A stretch of DNA of 64,000 nucleotides from Candidatus Leucobacter sulfamidivorax. Lineage in GTDB: Bacteria > Actinomycetota > Actinomycetes > Actinomycetales > Microbacteriaceae. The position numbers and the translations under genes are program-made. The notes beneath the pieces are model-generated. The model was not told the origin of the DNA, did not search any database, and saw nothing but the letters and a program-made list of their open reading frames with translations. How positions within the stretch are numbered: position 1 is the stretch's first letter; every line of letters begins with the position of its first letter. This document shows positions 18,065 to 25,688 of the stretch, in pieces. The DNA lies in contig QZLF01000003.1 in NCBI GenBank assembly GCA_016771945.1, positions 803,454 to 867,453 on the forward strand. Reading direction: 5' to 3'.

Positions 18065-19114
18065 ATGACCGTCGTCGACATCAACATCCACCACCTGCCC
18101 GAGGATCTCTTCACGAACGAGAAGATCCTGAACGGCTTCCTGAACAGCGCTCCCCGCGGCTTCGGCGAGATCGCGAGCGTCATCACCATGGAGAACGGCA
18201 AGAAGCAGCTGATCCTCGAGAAGCCGAAGGGCTACCAGAACCTCAACTACGTCGAGGGCGACTACTCGGTGCAGTCCAAGCTCGCCGCGATGGACGAGGC
18301 CGGCGTCGACTACGGCGTCATGCGCGTGCCGGTGTGGCAGGAGTGGCTGGGCCTCGAGACCTGCAAGGCGGTCAACGACAACGCCGCCGAGATCGTGGCG
18401 AGCTCGGGCGGCCGCCTCTTCGCGACCGCCTGCGTCCCGCCGTGGGGCGGCAAGGAGAACGTCTACGAGCTCGAGCGCTGCGTGAAGGAGCTCGGCGCCG
18501 TCGGCGTGCAGCTCGCCTGCCACTACGGGCAGCTCTACCTCGACGACGAGGTGTTCGAGCCGTACCTGAAGGTCATCGAGAGGCTCGACATCCCCGTCGT
18601 CGTGCACCACACCCCGCTGCCGGTCGAGTACAAGTCGGTCATCGACTACACGAACCTGCGCCGCGAGTTCGGCCGCGTCGTCGACCAGGGCGTCGCCGTC
18701 GGCCGCGAGCTCTTCAGCGGCATGTTCGACCGCATGCCGGGCCTCCGCTTCATCCATACGATGATGGGCGGCAACTGGTTCGCGAACACCGCGCTGCTCA
18801 CGCCGCACGCGCCCCGCAAGGCCGAGGCCATGCACAGGCTCGATCCCACGGGCGGCGAGAAGATCCAGCAGTACCTGCGCGAGAACATCTTCTTCGACAT
18901 GACCCACCCCCACTCCTGGGGCAAGGACCAGGTCGAGGCGGCCCTCAAGATCAACGGCGCCGACCACTACCTCTTCGGCTCGTCGTTCCCGGTGTTCTAC
19001 AGCTGGATGGGGCAGGGCGTCGACTTCGTGAAGAACGAGCTCGAGATCAGCGAGGCGGATCGCGAGCTCGTCCTCTCGGGCAACGCCAAGCGCCTCTTCG
19101 CCCTGCCCGTCTGA
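18065..19114 (+). CDS. Amidohydrolase family protein (ACMSD-like), altered metal ligands
   Basis: A 349-residue TIM-barrel protein of the amidohydrolase-2 family, whose members decarboxylate or hydrate ring-cleavage products (ACMSD, gamma-resorcylate decarboxylase). The N-terminal metal motif, usually D-x-H-x-H, reads DINIHHLP, so the first His is Asn. VVVHHTPLP and RFIHTMMGG supply the later His positions. The C-terminal GTDYP-type motif reads LFGSSFPVF, replacing the catalytic Asp by Ser. The ATG at 18065 has a GAAGGAG ribosome site. It is divergent from the dienelactone hydrolase operon and is followed 11 nt later by the DUF3500 gene. A decarboxylase or hydratase with altered metal use, or a non-catalytic role, are both possible. 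Confidence 0.88.
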   Translation: MTVVDINIHHLPEDLFTNEKILNGFLNSAPRGFGEIASVITMENGKKQLILEKPKGYQNLNYVEGDYSVQSKLAAMDEAGVDYGVMRVPVWQEWLGLETCKAVNDNAAEIVASSGGRLFATACVPPWGGKENVYELERCVKELGAVGVQLACHYGQLYLDDEVFEPYLKVIERLDIPVVVHHTPLPVEYKSVIDYTNLRREFGRVVDQGVAVGRELFSGMFDRMPGLRFIHTMMGGNWFANTALLTPHAPRKAEAMHRLDPTGGEKIQQYLRENIFFDMTHPHSWGKDQVEAALKINGADHYLFGSSFPVFYSWMGQGVDFVKNELEISEADRELVLSGNAKRLFALPV

Positions 19115-19125
19115 ACGGAGCGGCG

Positions 19126-20419
19126 ATGACCCAGCAGAACGACATCGACGACTTCTTCTCGAGCGACCGGGTCTCGGGTCGCGAGCAGGCGGTCGAGCTC
19201 GACTCGACGAGCTACCGCGAGCACCTCATCGACCTGGACGATCCCCTGCTCGCGGACGTCCGCGGCATGAACTACGAGGAGTTCACGGCGGATCGCTACC
19301 GGGCCGACTTCCTGCGCGAGCTGCTCGACTTCTGGAAGGGCCTCTACGACGAGCCGTTCGTCGGGGTGACCGCCGACGGCACCGTGCGAGAGGGGCTCTA
19401 TCGGCTCCCCGCCGCGGCGGAGCCCGATCCGGCGTCGACGATCGCCGCCGAGCGCCTGCTCGCGCTGCTCTCCGAAGAGGAGCGGGGGCGGATCGCCTAC
19501 CCGCTCGACGCGCCCGAGTGGCGGGGCTGGTCCAACCCGGAGTTCGTGTTCTTCCGCAACGGGCTGCGCCTCGAGGATCAGCGCGAGGAGGTCGTGCGGG
19601 CGATCCTCGCCGTGGTCGAGGCCTCGCTCAGCCCGCAAGGGTACGAGCGGGCCTGCGAGGCGATGGACCTCAACGGCTATCTCGGCGAGCTCACCTCCCT
19701 GCCGACGATCATGAACAACCGCTCGTACTGGTTCTCGATCTTCGGCGAGCCGTCGGCGACCGAGCCCTGGGGCTGGCAGCTCTTCGGGCACCACCTGGCG
19801 CTCAACTTCGTCACCGTGGGCGGACGCGACGTGATCGCCCCCGTGTTCATCGGCGCGGAGCCGGCCCTCTCCGATGGCGAGCGCCCGCCGCTCTTCGACG
19901 CGCGCGAGCGCGTCGCGATCCGCCTCGGCGAGTCGCTGACCCCCGCCCAGCGCGAGCGCGCCGTCGTGTACCGCTCGGTGCTCGACCCGACGATGCCCGA
20001 GGGGCGGCTGCACCCGGCGGACGAACGGCATCTCGCGGGGGCCTTCCGCGACAACCGCGTGATCCCGTACGAGGGGATCCGCGCGAGCGAGCTCGACGAC
20101 GCGCAGCGGGCGCTGCTGCGCGAGATCGTCGCCGACTTCCTGCTGCTCTTGCGCGAGGATCAGCGCGAGGCGACGCTCGCCGACTACGACGCGCATGTCG
20201 ACGACACCTGGTTCAGCTGGTACGGCGCGACCGACGGCTCACAGCCCTTCTACTTCCGCATCCAGAGCCCGGTGCTGCTCGCCGAGCTCGACCATCATGC
20301 GGGGGTCTGGCTGAACAATCGGCTGCCTGCGCGCTTCCATGTGCACGACGCTGCGCCTGCCGAACGGCGGCGACTACGCGAAGGCGCATCTCGCCGCGTG
20401 GCGGGCGCGCGGAGGCTAG
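19126..20419 (+). pseudogene. DUF3500 family protein, frameshifted near the C-terminus
   Basis: The reading frame from ATG 19126 encodes a DUF3500-type protein of unknown function. Characteristic text includes YWFSIFGEPSATEPWGWQLF, GHHLALNFVTVGGRDVIAP and a late HHAGVWLNNRLPARFHVH. Just after HVH, at 20341-20352, the frame changes. The +1 frame continues LRLPNGGDYAKAHLAAWRARGG and stops at 20419, which fits the family ending, whereas the original frame runs on into non-family sequence overlapping the opposite RidA gene. Two missing bases (CACG instead of CACACG) would explain it. This may be a genuine mutation or a sequencing error; without it the protein would be about 431 residues. A GGAG ribosome site precedes the start. 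Confidence 0.82.
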
Positions 20420-20436
20420 TCGCCGATCCGCCCGGC

Positions 20437-20823
20437 TCAGTCGGGCAGCACCGCGACGAGCTCGGCGTGCACGAGCGCTCCCCCGTCGAGGGTCGCCGCC
20501 AGCACCATGCGCGCGGGGCGATCCTCCTCGTCGGGGAACATCGCCGCCCACTCCCGGTTGAGCGCCTCGCGGTCCCGGTACTCCGCGAGGTGGAAGGTCA
20601 TCTTCACGATGTCGTCGGTGCTGCCGCCCACGACCCGCATGAGCTCGCGCACATGGGCGAAGACGTTGGCCAGCTGCGCGTCGAGGCCCTCGGGCAGCTC
20701 ATGGGTGACGGGATCGCGCCCGACCAGCACACCCGTATGCAGCTGCGAGCCGATGCGGCAGGCGACGGGAATGGGGTTCGCGTGGGCGAAGCCCTCGAGG
20801 TGGATGCTCTGTCTGCGCGGCAC
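20437..20823 (-). CDS. RidA family (Rid/YER057c/UK114) protein
   Basis: A 128-residue trimeric enamine/imine deaminase-type protein. The family Arg is present in EDRPARMVLAATL near residue 102, and LVHAELVAVLP ends the fold. The TGVLVGRDPVTHELPEGLDAQ stretch matches the usual N-terminal region. RidA proteins hydrolyse reactive 2-aminoacrylate-like enamines or imines, and related subfamilies catalyse defined deaminations in catabolic pathways. The gene lies 12 nt downstream of the GntR regulator on the same strand and converges with the DUF3500 gene. Confidence 0.92.
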   Translation of the reverse strand: MPRRQSIHLEGFAHANPIPVACRIGSQLHTGVLVGRDPVTHELPEGLDAQLANVFAHVRELMRVVGGSTDDIVKMTFHLAEYRDREALNREWAAMFPDEEDRPARMVLAATLDGGALVHAELVAVLPD

Positions 20824-20835
20824 TGCGGATCCTCG

Positions 20836-21507
20836 CTACTCGGCCGTCGCGGCCAGCTGCGCCTCGTCGTGGCTCAGCACGGCGTTCAGCGTGCGCACCT
20901 CGTGCTCCCTGACGGCGGTCTCGATCGTCTCGGCGTCGGCGCCCGACTCGATCAGGTCGATGAGCGCCTCGTGCTCGCCGATCGACGCCACGGCGCGACC
21001 GGGCGCGTACCAGAAGGCGGAGCGACGGATGATGTCCATGCGGGTCCACTCCGCGTGCACCATGGCGAAGAGCCGCTCGTCGTCGCAGCGGGAGCAGAGG
21101 TGCTCGTGGAACTGGCGGTTGAGGGCGCCGAAGCGCGTGGTGTCGAAGCCCTCGAGCGCCTCGGTCATCGCACGGTTCAGCTCGCGCGCCTTCGCGATGT
21201 CGGCCTCGGTGAAGTGCTCGGCGGAGAGCGCGGTTGCGAGCCCCTCGAGCCTCGCGAGCAGACGGATCGTGCGCTTCCAGGAGTCGGTGTCGAAGGTCTT
21301 CACGAGCGCGCCGACGTTCGGCACGATGTCGACCCAGCCCTCGGCCTCGAGGCGACGCAGCGACTCCCGCCACGGCACGGAGCTGATGCCGTGCTCGCGC
21401 CCGAGCTGGTCGATGACGAGACGGTACCCGGGGCCGTAGGTGCCATCCATGATGCGGGCCTTCAGAATGTCGTAGGCCTGCTCGGACTTCGTCTTGACCT
21501 TGGTCAC
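20836..21507 (-). CDS. GntR family regulator, FadR/FCD type
   Basis: A 223-residue regulator: a winged helix at residues about 5-70 with SEQAYDILKARIMDGTYGPG and SVPWRESLRRLEAEGWV, then an all-helical FCD effector domain carrying RQFHEHLCSRC and a late AIEHEAL-like IGEHEALIDLIESG. The domain commonly binds a metal and a carboxylate ligand. The GTG at 21507 has an AGAGGAG ribosome site; the frame remains open upstream without a better start. It is next to RidA and flanks the catabolic genes. A TGAAAT-containing sequence at 21583-21598 in its own upstream region resembles the operators at 17885 and 17958, suggesting autoregulation. Confidence 0.92.
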   Translation of the reverse strand: MTKVKTKSEQAYDILKARIMDGTYGPGYRLVIDQLGREHGISSVPWRESLRRLEAEGWVDIVPNVGALVKTFDTDSWKRTIRLLARLEGLATALSAEHFTEADIAKARELNRAMTEALEGFDTTRFGALNRQFHEHLCSRCDDERLFAMVHAEWTRMDIIRRSAFWYAPGRAVASIGEHEALIDLIESGADAETIETAVREHEVRTLNAVLSHDEAQLAATAE

Positions 21508-21595
21508 GCCGGGCTCCTCTGTCTCCGCGACGGCCCGCTCGGCGGGACGCCGCCACATTCGCGGACGCGCCGCGCTGTGTAGATCATATCGAATT

Positions 21596-22576
21596 TCACA
21601 CAGGATCGTGGGCTTCCGCAGGATCTTCGACATCGCCCGGCACGCGGACCCCGTCGTCGCCCGCACCGCTGCGGCCGTCGGCCTCGATCGCCCGGAGCAG
21701 GCGCGCGAGGGCCGCGTCGCCCCGGGCTCCCCGGCGCGCGAGGGCGAGGGCGCCCAGGGGCGGCGGTTCGGGCACGAGCCTGCGCACCGTCACGTCGAAG
21801 CGGGCGAGGCTCGCCCGGTCGGGATCGGGCAGGATCGCCGCCGCGAGCCCGGACTCGACGAGCGGCAGGCTCGTCTGGATGGTCGGCGCGGTGTCGACGC
21901 GCTCGGGCACGACCCCGTGCCGCCGCAGCAGCGCCTCCACCGCCTCGGGCAGGCTCGGCACCGCGGCCATCCGCCGCGGCAGCACGAGGCGCCGGCCGTT
22001 CAAGGCCCCGATGGGCAGCGGATCCGCCACCGCTTCCTCGTCCGGCGGCAGCACGGCGACCAGCGGCACCTCGCCCCAGTCGACGATCTCGAACTCGTCG
22101 CGGTGGCGGCGCGCGAAGCGGCCCGGGTCCTCCACCACGATCGCAGCCAGGTCGGCCCTGCCCTGCTGCAGCAGGTCGAGCGCGGTCCAGGGCGGCGGAT
22201 CGACGAGGCCGACCTCGACGTCGGGCGCCTCGGCGGCGTAGGCGCGCAGCAGCCGCGGCAGGCGGTGCCACATGAGCACGGGCACCGCGGCGATCGTCAG
22301 CGACCCCGCGAGGCCCTCGCCGTAACGGCGGATGGTTCGCGCGATCTCGTCCACGTCGCCCAGCACCCTGGCCGAGGCATCGAGCAGGTAGCGCCCCGCG
22401 CTCGTCGGCTCGACCCCGCGCGGAGAGCGCACGAGCAGCGGCACCCCGAGCTCGGTCTCGAGCCGTCCGATCGCGACGCTCAGCGACGGCTGCGAGAGGC
22501 GCAGCGCCGCGGCGGCGGCCGTCAGCGATCCCGCCTCGACCACGGCGGAGAAGTAGCGCAGCACCCGCAGTTCCAT
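21596..22576 (-). CDS. LysR family transcriptional regulator
   Basis: A 326-residue LysR protein. The N-terminal helix-turn-helix reads LRYFSAVVEAGSLTAAAAAL and LSQPSLSVAIGRLETELG; the C-terminal part is a periplasmic-binding-protein-like effector domain. The ATG at 22576 gives the standard LysR N-terminus; a second in-frame ATG at 22588 would add four residues. The C-terminal tail beyond about residue 295 is Gly/Asp-rich. It is divergent from the HpaD-like dioxygenase gene, with a LysR-type palindrome between them at 22603-22619, so it probably activates that gene in response to a pathway intermediate. Confidence 0.9.
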   Translation of the reverse strand: MELRVLRYFSAVVEAGSLTAAAAALRLSQPSLSVAIGRLETELGVPLLVRSPRGVEPTSAGRYLLDASARVLGDVDEIARTIRRYGEGLAGSLTIAAVPVLMWHRLPRLLRAYAAEAPDVEVGLVDPPPWTALDLLQQGRADLAAIVVEDPGRFARRHRDEFEIVDWGEVPLVAVLPPDEEAVADPLPIGALNGRRLVLPRRMAAVPSLPEAVEALLRRHGVVPERVDTAPTIQTSLPLVESGLAAAILPDPDRASLARFDVTVRRLVPEPPPLGALALARRGARGDAALARLLRAIEADGRSGAGDDGVRVPGDVEDPAEAHDPV

Positions 22577-22588
22577 GATTTCAATCAT
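22575..22588. promoter_or_regulatory. Palindrome overlapping the lysR start
   Basis: ATGATT-TC-AATCAT is a perfect 6-2-6 palindrome whose ends coincide with the two possible ATG starts of the LysR gene. It could be an autoregulatory site or simply reflect the codons Met-Ile-Glu-Ile-Met. Confidence 0.4.
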
Positions 22589-22602
22589 ATCGAGGGCCTT
22601 GA

Positions 22603-22619
22603 CATAGTTTCAGACTATG
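22603..22619. promoter_or_regulatory. LysR-type box upstream of the dioxygenase gene
   Basis: CATAGT-N5-ACTATG is a perfect inverted repeat that contains the T-N11-A pattern (ATAG-N7-CTAT) of LysR regulators. A TTGACA hexamer starts at 22599 and overlaps it. It lies between the divergent lysR and dioxygenase genes. Confidence 0.6.
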
Positions 22620-22697
22620 GAGCTGCCAGTCATTCCGGGGCTTCACCCCGGCGATCCGCCGCCGCATGATGGTGACATCCGACACGAAGGAGCTCCG

Positions 22698-23693
22698 ATG
22701 CTGCCCGTCACCAACCCGAACCCCGAATTCGCGATCACCCGTGCGAGCCACGTCTCGCTCGGGGTGACCGATCTCGAGAAGAGCCGCGACTTCTACCGCG
22801 ACGTCGTCGGGCTCGTCGTCACCGCCGAGACCTCCGATAGCGTCTACATGCGCGGTCTCGAGGAGGCGGCGCACCACAGCCTCGTGCTCGAGCGCTCCTC
22901 CGAGGCCAAGGCGCACCGCGTCGGCCTGCGGGTGCGCAGCGACGAGGACATCGTGGCGGCCGAGCGCGTGTTCAAGGCGGCGGGCATCGAGCACCGGCGG
23001 GTCGAGCGCGAGCACCAGGGGCCCACTCTGCAGTTCCGCGATCCGGTGGGCACGCTCATGGAGTTCACCTCGTCGATGGACGTCGTGGAGCGCAAGATGC
23101 AGCGCTTCGACGAGTTCGTCGCCGGGGCGCCGCAACGCCTCGACCACTACCAGGTCGTCACCTACGACGTGCAGACCGCGACCGATTTCTGGACGGGACT
23201 CGGCATGCGCATGAGCGAGTACACCGCGACCGACGGCAGCGACGAGCTCTGGGGCTCGTGGATGGAGGTCAAGGGCAACACCCACGACCTCGTGTTCACG
23301 AACGGGCGCGGGCCGCGCCTGCACCACTTCGCCTACGCCGTGCCCGACGGGGCCTCCCTGCTGCACGCCGCCGACGTCGCGGGGGCGCTCGGCGCGGGCG
23401 ACGAGATCGACCGCGGCCCCGGTCGCCACGGCATCTCGAATGCGCTCTTCCTCTACCTGCGCGACCCCGACCAGCACCGGGTGGAGCTGTTCAACACCCA
23501 CTACCAGTTCATCGACCTCGAGACGCCGCCGATCCGCTGGGATCTCAGCGACTCGCGCCGCGCGCAGCTGTGGGGCATGCCGGCCTCGAACCGGTGGTTC
23601 TTCGAGGCGAGCGAGTTCCCCGGCGAGGAGGTGAACGAGCCGCTGCTGCAGGCGAGCCCCGAGACGCTCGAGGCCTACCTGGGGCTGCACTAG
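22698..23693 (+). CDS. Extradiol ring-cleavage dioxygenase (3,4-dihydroxyphenylacetate 2,3-dioxygenase-like)
   Basis: A 331-residue type I extradiol dioxygenase with two vicinal-oxygen-chelate modules. It resembles the Fe/Mn homoprotocatechuate 2,3-dioxygenase of Brevibacterium: HVSLGVTDLEKSRDFYRDVVGL, RLDHYQVVTYDV (first His ligand), LHHFAYAV (second His) and HRVELFNTHY (Glu ligand) occur in order. GPGRHGISNALFLYLRDPD and IRWDLSDSRRAQLWG also match that enzyme. It would cleave a catecholic ring next to the diol. The ATG at 22698 has an AGGAG ribosome site; an upstream in-frame ATG at 22617 lacks one and lies inside the LysR box. It is divergent from lysR. Confidence 0.92.
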   Translation: MLPVTNPNPEFAITRASHVSLGVTDLEKSRDFYRDVVGLVVTAETSDSVYMRGLEEAAHHSLVLERSSEAKAHRVGLRVRSDEDIVAAERVFKAAGIEHRRVEREHQGPTLQFRDPVGTLMEFTSSMDVVERKMQRFDEFVAGAPQRLDHYQVVTYDVQTATDFWTGLGMRMSEYTATDGSDELWGSWMEVKGNTHDLVFTNGRGPRLHHFAYAVPDGASLLHAADVAGALGAGDEIDRGPGRHGISNALFLYLRDPDQHRVELFNTHYQFIDLETPPIRWDLSDSRRAQLWGMPASNRWFFEASEFPGEEVNEPLLQASPETLEAYLGLH

Positions 23694-23729
23694 CCGCGAG
23701 CGGCGGGAGCAGCGCCCAGGGGGCGAGGC

Positions 23730-24320
23730 TCAGCCCTTCTTGGCCTTGGCGGCGGCCTTCGCGGCGCGCTTCGACTCGCGCACGAGCAGAAGGGTCTCGG
23801 GCGAGACGATGTCGGCGACGCTGCGGTGGCTGCCCTCCGCGCCGTAGGGCGCGGAGGCCTCGCGCCAGCCCGCGCCGTCGAAGCCGCACTGCTTGCCGAG
23901 CAGGGCGAGGAAGATCCTCGCCTTCTGCTCGCCGAAGCCGGGAAGGCCCTTCAGGCGCTTCAGCACGGTCGGGCCGTCGGGCTCTCCCTCGGTCCAGATC
24001 GCGGCGGCGTTCCCGCCCCAGTCGTCGAGGACGGTCTGCGCGAGCGACTGCACGCGGGCCGCCATCGATCCGGGGAAGCGGTGCACGGCAGGGCTCTGCT
24101 TGAAGAGCTCCGCGAAGGCCTCGGGTTCGGCGCCGGCGATGGACTCGGCGTCGAAGGAGCTTGCATTCAGAGAGCTCAGCCGCTGCTTGATCTTGAGCGG
24201 GCCCGCGAAGGCGAGCTCCATCGCCACCTGCTGGTCCAGCAGCATGCCGATCAGCAGCGCGAGCGGATCGTCGGTGAGCAGTTCGTTGGCCGCGGCGTCG
24301 TCGGTGAGGTAGAGCGTCAT
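23730..24320 (-). CDS. HhH-GPD family DNA glycosylase-like protein
   Basis: A 196-residue protein of the HhH-GPD base-excision superfamily. The N-terminal part reads LLIGMLLDQQVAMELAFAGP. The helix-hairpin-helix is LKRLKGLPGFGEQKARIFLALLG around residues 120-142, in which the usual glycosylase Asp downstream of the hairpin is not obvious (KQCGFDGAGW follows). It ends in a Lys/Ala-rich tail. DNA damage recognition is likely; the target base is unknown. The ATG at 24320 follows CAGACT with a 6-nt gap. The first 22 nt around this start are duplicated at the GNAT gene start at 27478-27499. Confidence 0.86.
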   Translation of the reverse strand: MTLYLTDDAAANELLTDDPLALLIGMLLDQQVAMELAFAGPLKIKQRLSSLNASSFDAESIAGAEPEAFAELFKQSPAVHRFPGSMAARVQSLAQTVLDDWGGNAAAIWTEGEPDGPTVLKRLKGLPGFGEQKARIFLALLGKQCGFDGAGWREASAPYGAEGSHRSVADIVSPETLLLVRESKRAAKAAAKAKKG

Positions 24321-24386
24321 GGCCTCAGTCTGCCAGGGCGGGGCGCTGTCATCCACCCCCGCCCGGCACACTGATCCGCGGGACGT

Positions 24387-24974
24387 TCAGCTCACGGAGG
24401 CGAGCAGCTGCTCGGCGGGCAGGAGCGCCTTCTGGATGTGGGCGTGGAACGCGCCGAGCCAGCTCACCAGGAACTCGCGAGTGCCGTCGTCCGTGATCTC
24501 GCCGTCCTCGGTGATCAGGCCGGGACGATCCTGCAGGTAGCCCTCGGGCTGCGCGAGGGTCGGGGCCGCGAGGAAGGAGAGCACGCCGCGCACGTGCTGC
24601 TGCGCGACCGCGGTGCCGATCGAGCCTGGCGAGGTCCCGATGACCGCCGCGGGCTTCCCGTCGAAGGAGTTGGTGCCCCAGGGCCGGCTCGCCCAGTCGA
24701 GCGCGTTCTTCACGCCGGCGGGCATGGAGCGGTTGTACTCCGGCGTGACGATGATCACGCCGTCAGCCGCCTCGATGCTCCGCTTGAGCGCGGTGCCGAC
24801 CTCCGGGTAGTCCTCGTCGAAGTCGTAGTTGTAGAGGGGGAGGTCCCTGATCGGGATCTCCGTGAGGCTGAGCTCCGCGGCAGGCGCGAGACGGCTCAGC
24901 GCGCGGAAGAGCTTCCGGTTGATCGACTTCTCGGACAGGCTGCCGACGAGCACGCCAACGTTGTATACGGTCAT
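24387..24974 (-). CDS. NADPH-dependent FMN reductase family protein
   Basis: A 195-residue flavodoxin-like quinone/azo reductase. The FMN phosphate loop reads GSLSEKSINRKL near residues 11-22 and the family signature TPEYNRSMPAGVKNALDWASRP lies at residues 77-98 (split by the flavin-binding Tyr-Asn). GTSPGSIGTAVAQQHVR follows. It reduces flavin or quinones with NAD(P)H. A GAGGAGA ribosome site precedes the ATG. The MarR gene is about 90 nt upstream on the same strand, and pirin is divergent beyond it, suggesting a MarR-controlled quinone or electrophile stress response. Confidence 0.93.
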   Translation of the reverse strand: MTVYNVGVLVGSLSEKSINRKLFRALSRLAPAAELSLTEIPIRDLPLYNYDFDEDYPEVGTALKRSIEAADGVIIVTPEYNRSMPAGVKNALDWASRPWGTNSFDGKPAAVIGTSPGSIGTAVAQQHVRGVLSFLAAPTLAQPEGYLQDRPGLITEDGEITDDGTREFLVSWLGAFHAHIQKALLPAEQLLASVS

Positions 24975-25066
24975 GTGATTCTCCTCATGGGTGATGGTGG
25001 TGACGACCGTGCGGGTGCTGTGGTGCCGTGGCGCGCGGGATCCCTGTCGGGACGGGTGGTGAAGGG

Positions 25067-25570
25067 CTAGAGCTCGTCCTCGATATCCGTGGTGACGATC
25101 GAGCCGAGATGGTCGCGGAGCGCCGTCGCGGCGGAGCCGATGGCCTCCAGCTGCTCGGCGGAGAGCGCGTCGACGAAGAACTCGCGGATGTCGCGCAGAT
25201 GCGGCACCGAGCCGCGGCGGAACTGCCGCAGGCCGTCCTCGGTGAGCACGATCAGCGAGCCGCGGCTGTCCTCCGGGCAGCGCTCGCGGCGGATCAGCTC
25301 GCGCTTCTGCATCCGGCCCAGGTGGTGCGAAAGGCGGCTGCGATCCCAGCCGATGTGCGCGGCGAGCTCGGAGGAGCGCATCGTGCGATCCTTCGCCTCG
25401 CTCAGCGCCAGCATCACCGCGTAGTCCGCATTGGAGAGCCCCGACTCGGACAGGAGGCGGGCGCCCATCACGCGGTGCAGCAGCTGCGAGGTCTCGAGAT
25501 AGTCGCGCCAGACGCGCAGCTCGCGCTGCGACGGCAGACGCCGAGCCGACGATCGCGTCGCTGCACTCAT
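25067..25570 (-). CDS. MarR family transcriptional regulator
   Basis: A 167-residue winged-helix repressor. The recognition region is SSELAAHIGWDRSRLSHHLGRMQKRELI, followed by the wing RERCPEDSRGSLIVLTEDG. Flanking helices form the dimer interface. The start at 25570 has an AGGAGGTG ribosome site. Two identical 12-bp palindromes directly upstream (25590-25601 and 25618-25629) are likely its operators and would control both this gene with the FMN reductase and the divergent pirin gene. The inducer is probably a phenolic or quinone-type compound (inference). Confidence 0.93.
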   Translation of the reverse strand: MSAATRSSARRLPSQRELRVWRDYLETSQLLHRVMGARLLSESGLSNADYAVMLALSEAKDRTMRSSELAAHIGWDRSRLSHHLGRMQKRELIRRERCPEDSRGSLIVLTEDGLRQFRRGSVPHLRDIREFFVDALSAEQLEAIGSAATALRDHLGSIVTTDIEDEL

Positions 25571-25589
25571 GCGCGCACCTCCTATTTGC

Positions 25590-25601
25590 TTGACATGTCA
25601 A
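25590..25601. promoter_or_regulatory. MarR operator copy 1
   Basis: TTGACATGTCAA, a perfect palindrome, begins 20 nt upstream of the marR start and doubles as a TTGACA -35 hexamer on both strands. An identical copy lies 28 bp away. Confidence 0.75.
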
Positions 25602-25617
25602 CCATACTGAATGATGA

Positions 25618-25629
25618 TTGACATGTCAA
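25618..25629. promoter_or_regulatory. MarR operator copy 2
   Basis: A second exact TTGACATGTCAA. Outer bases of the two copies (GC before copy 1, GC after copy 2) make the whole 25588-25631 region symmetric, so two dimers may bind side by side over the divergent promoters. Confidence 0.75.
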
Positions 25630-25688
25630 GCAAAACGGCGGCGTGAGATGCTTGATCGTGATCACGCGAGCGAGAGGAGAGGGCTCCG

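Noticed and set aside
18058-21582. A 1174-codon open frame on the plus strand
   Set aside because: It merges a shadow of the amidohydrolase gene, the real DUF3500 frame and antisense of RidA and GntR. High GC keeps stops rare; only the DUF3500 part resembles a protein family.
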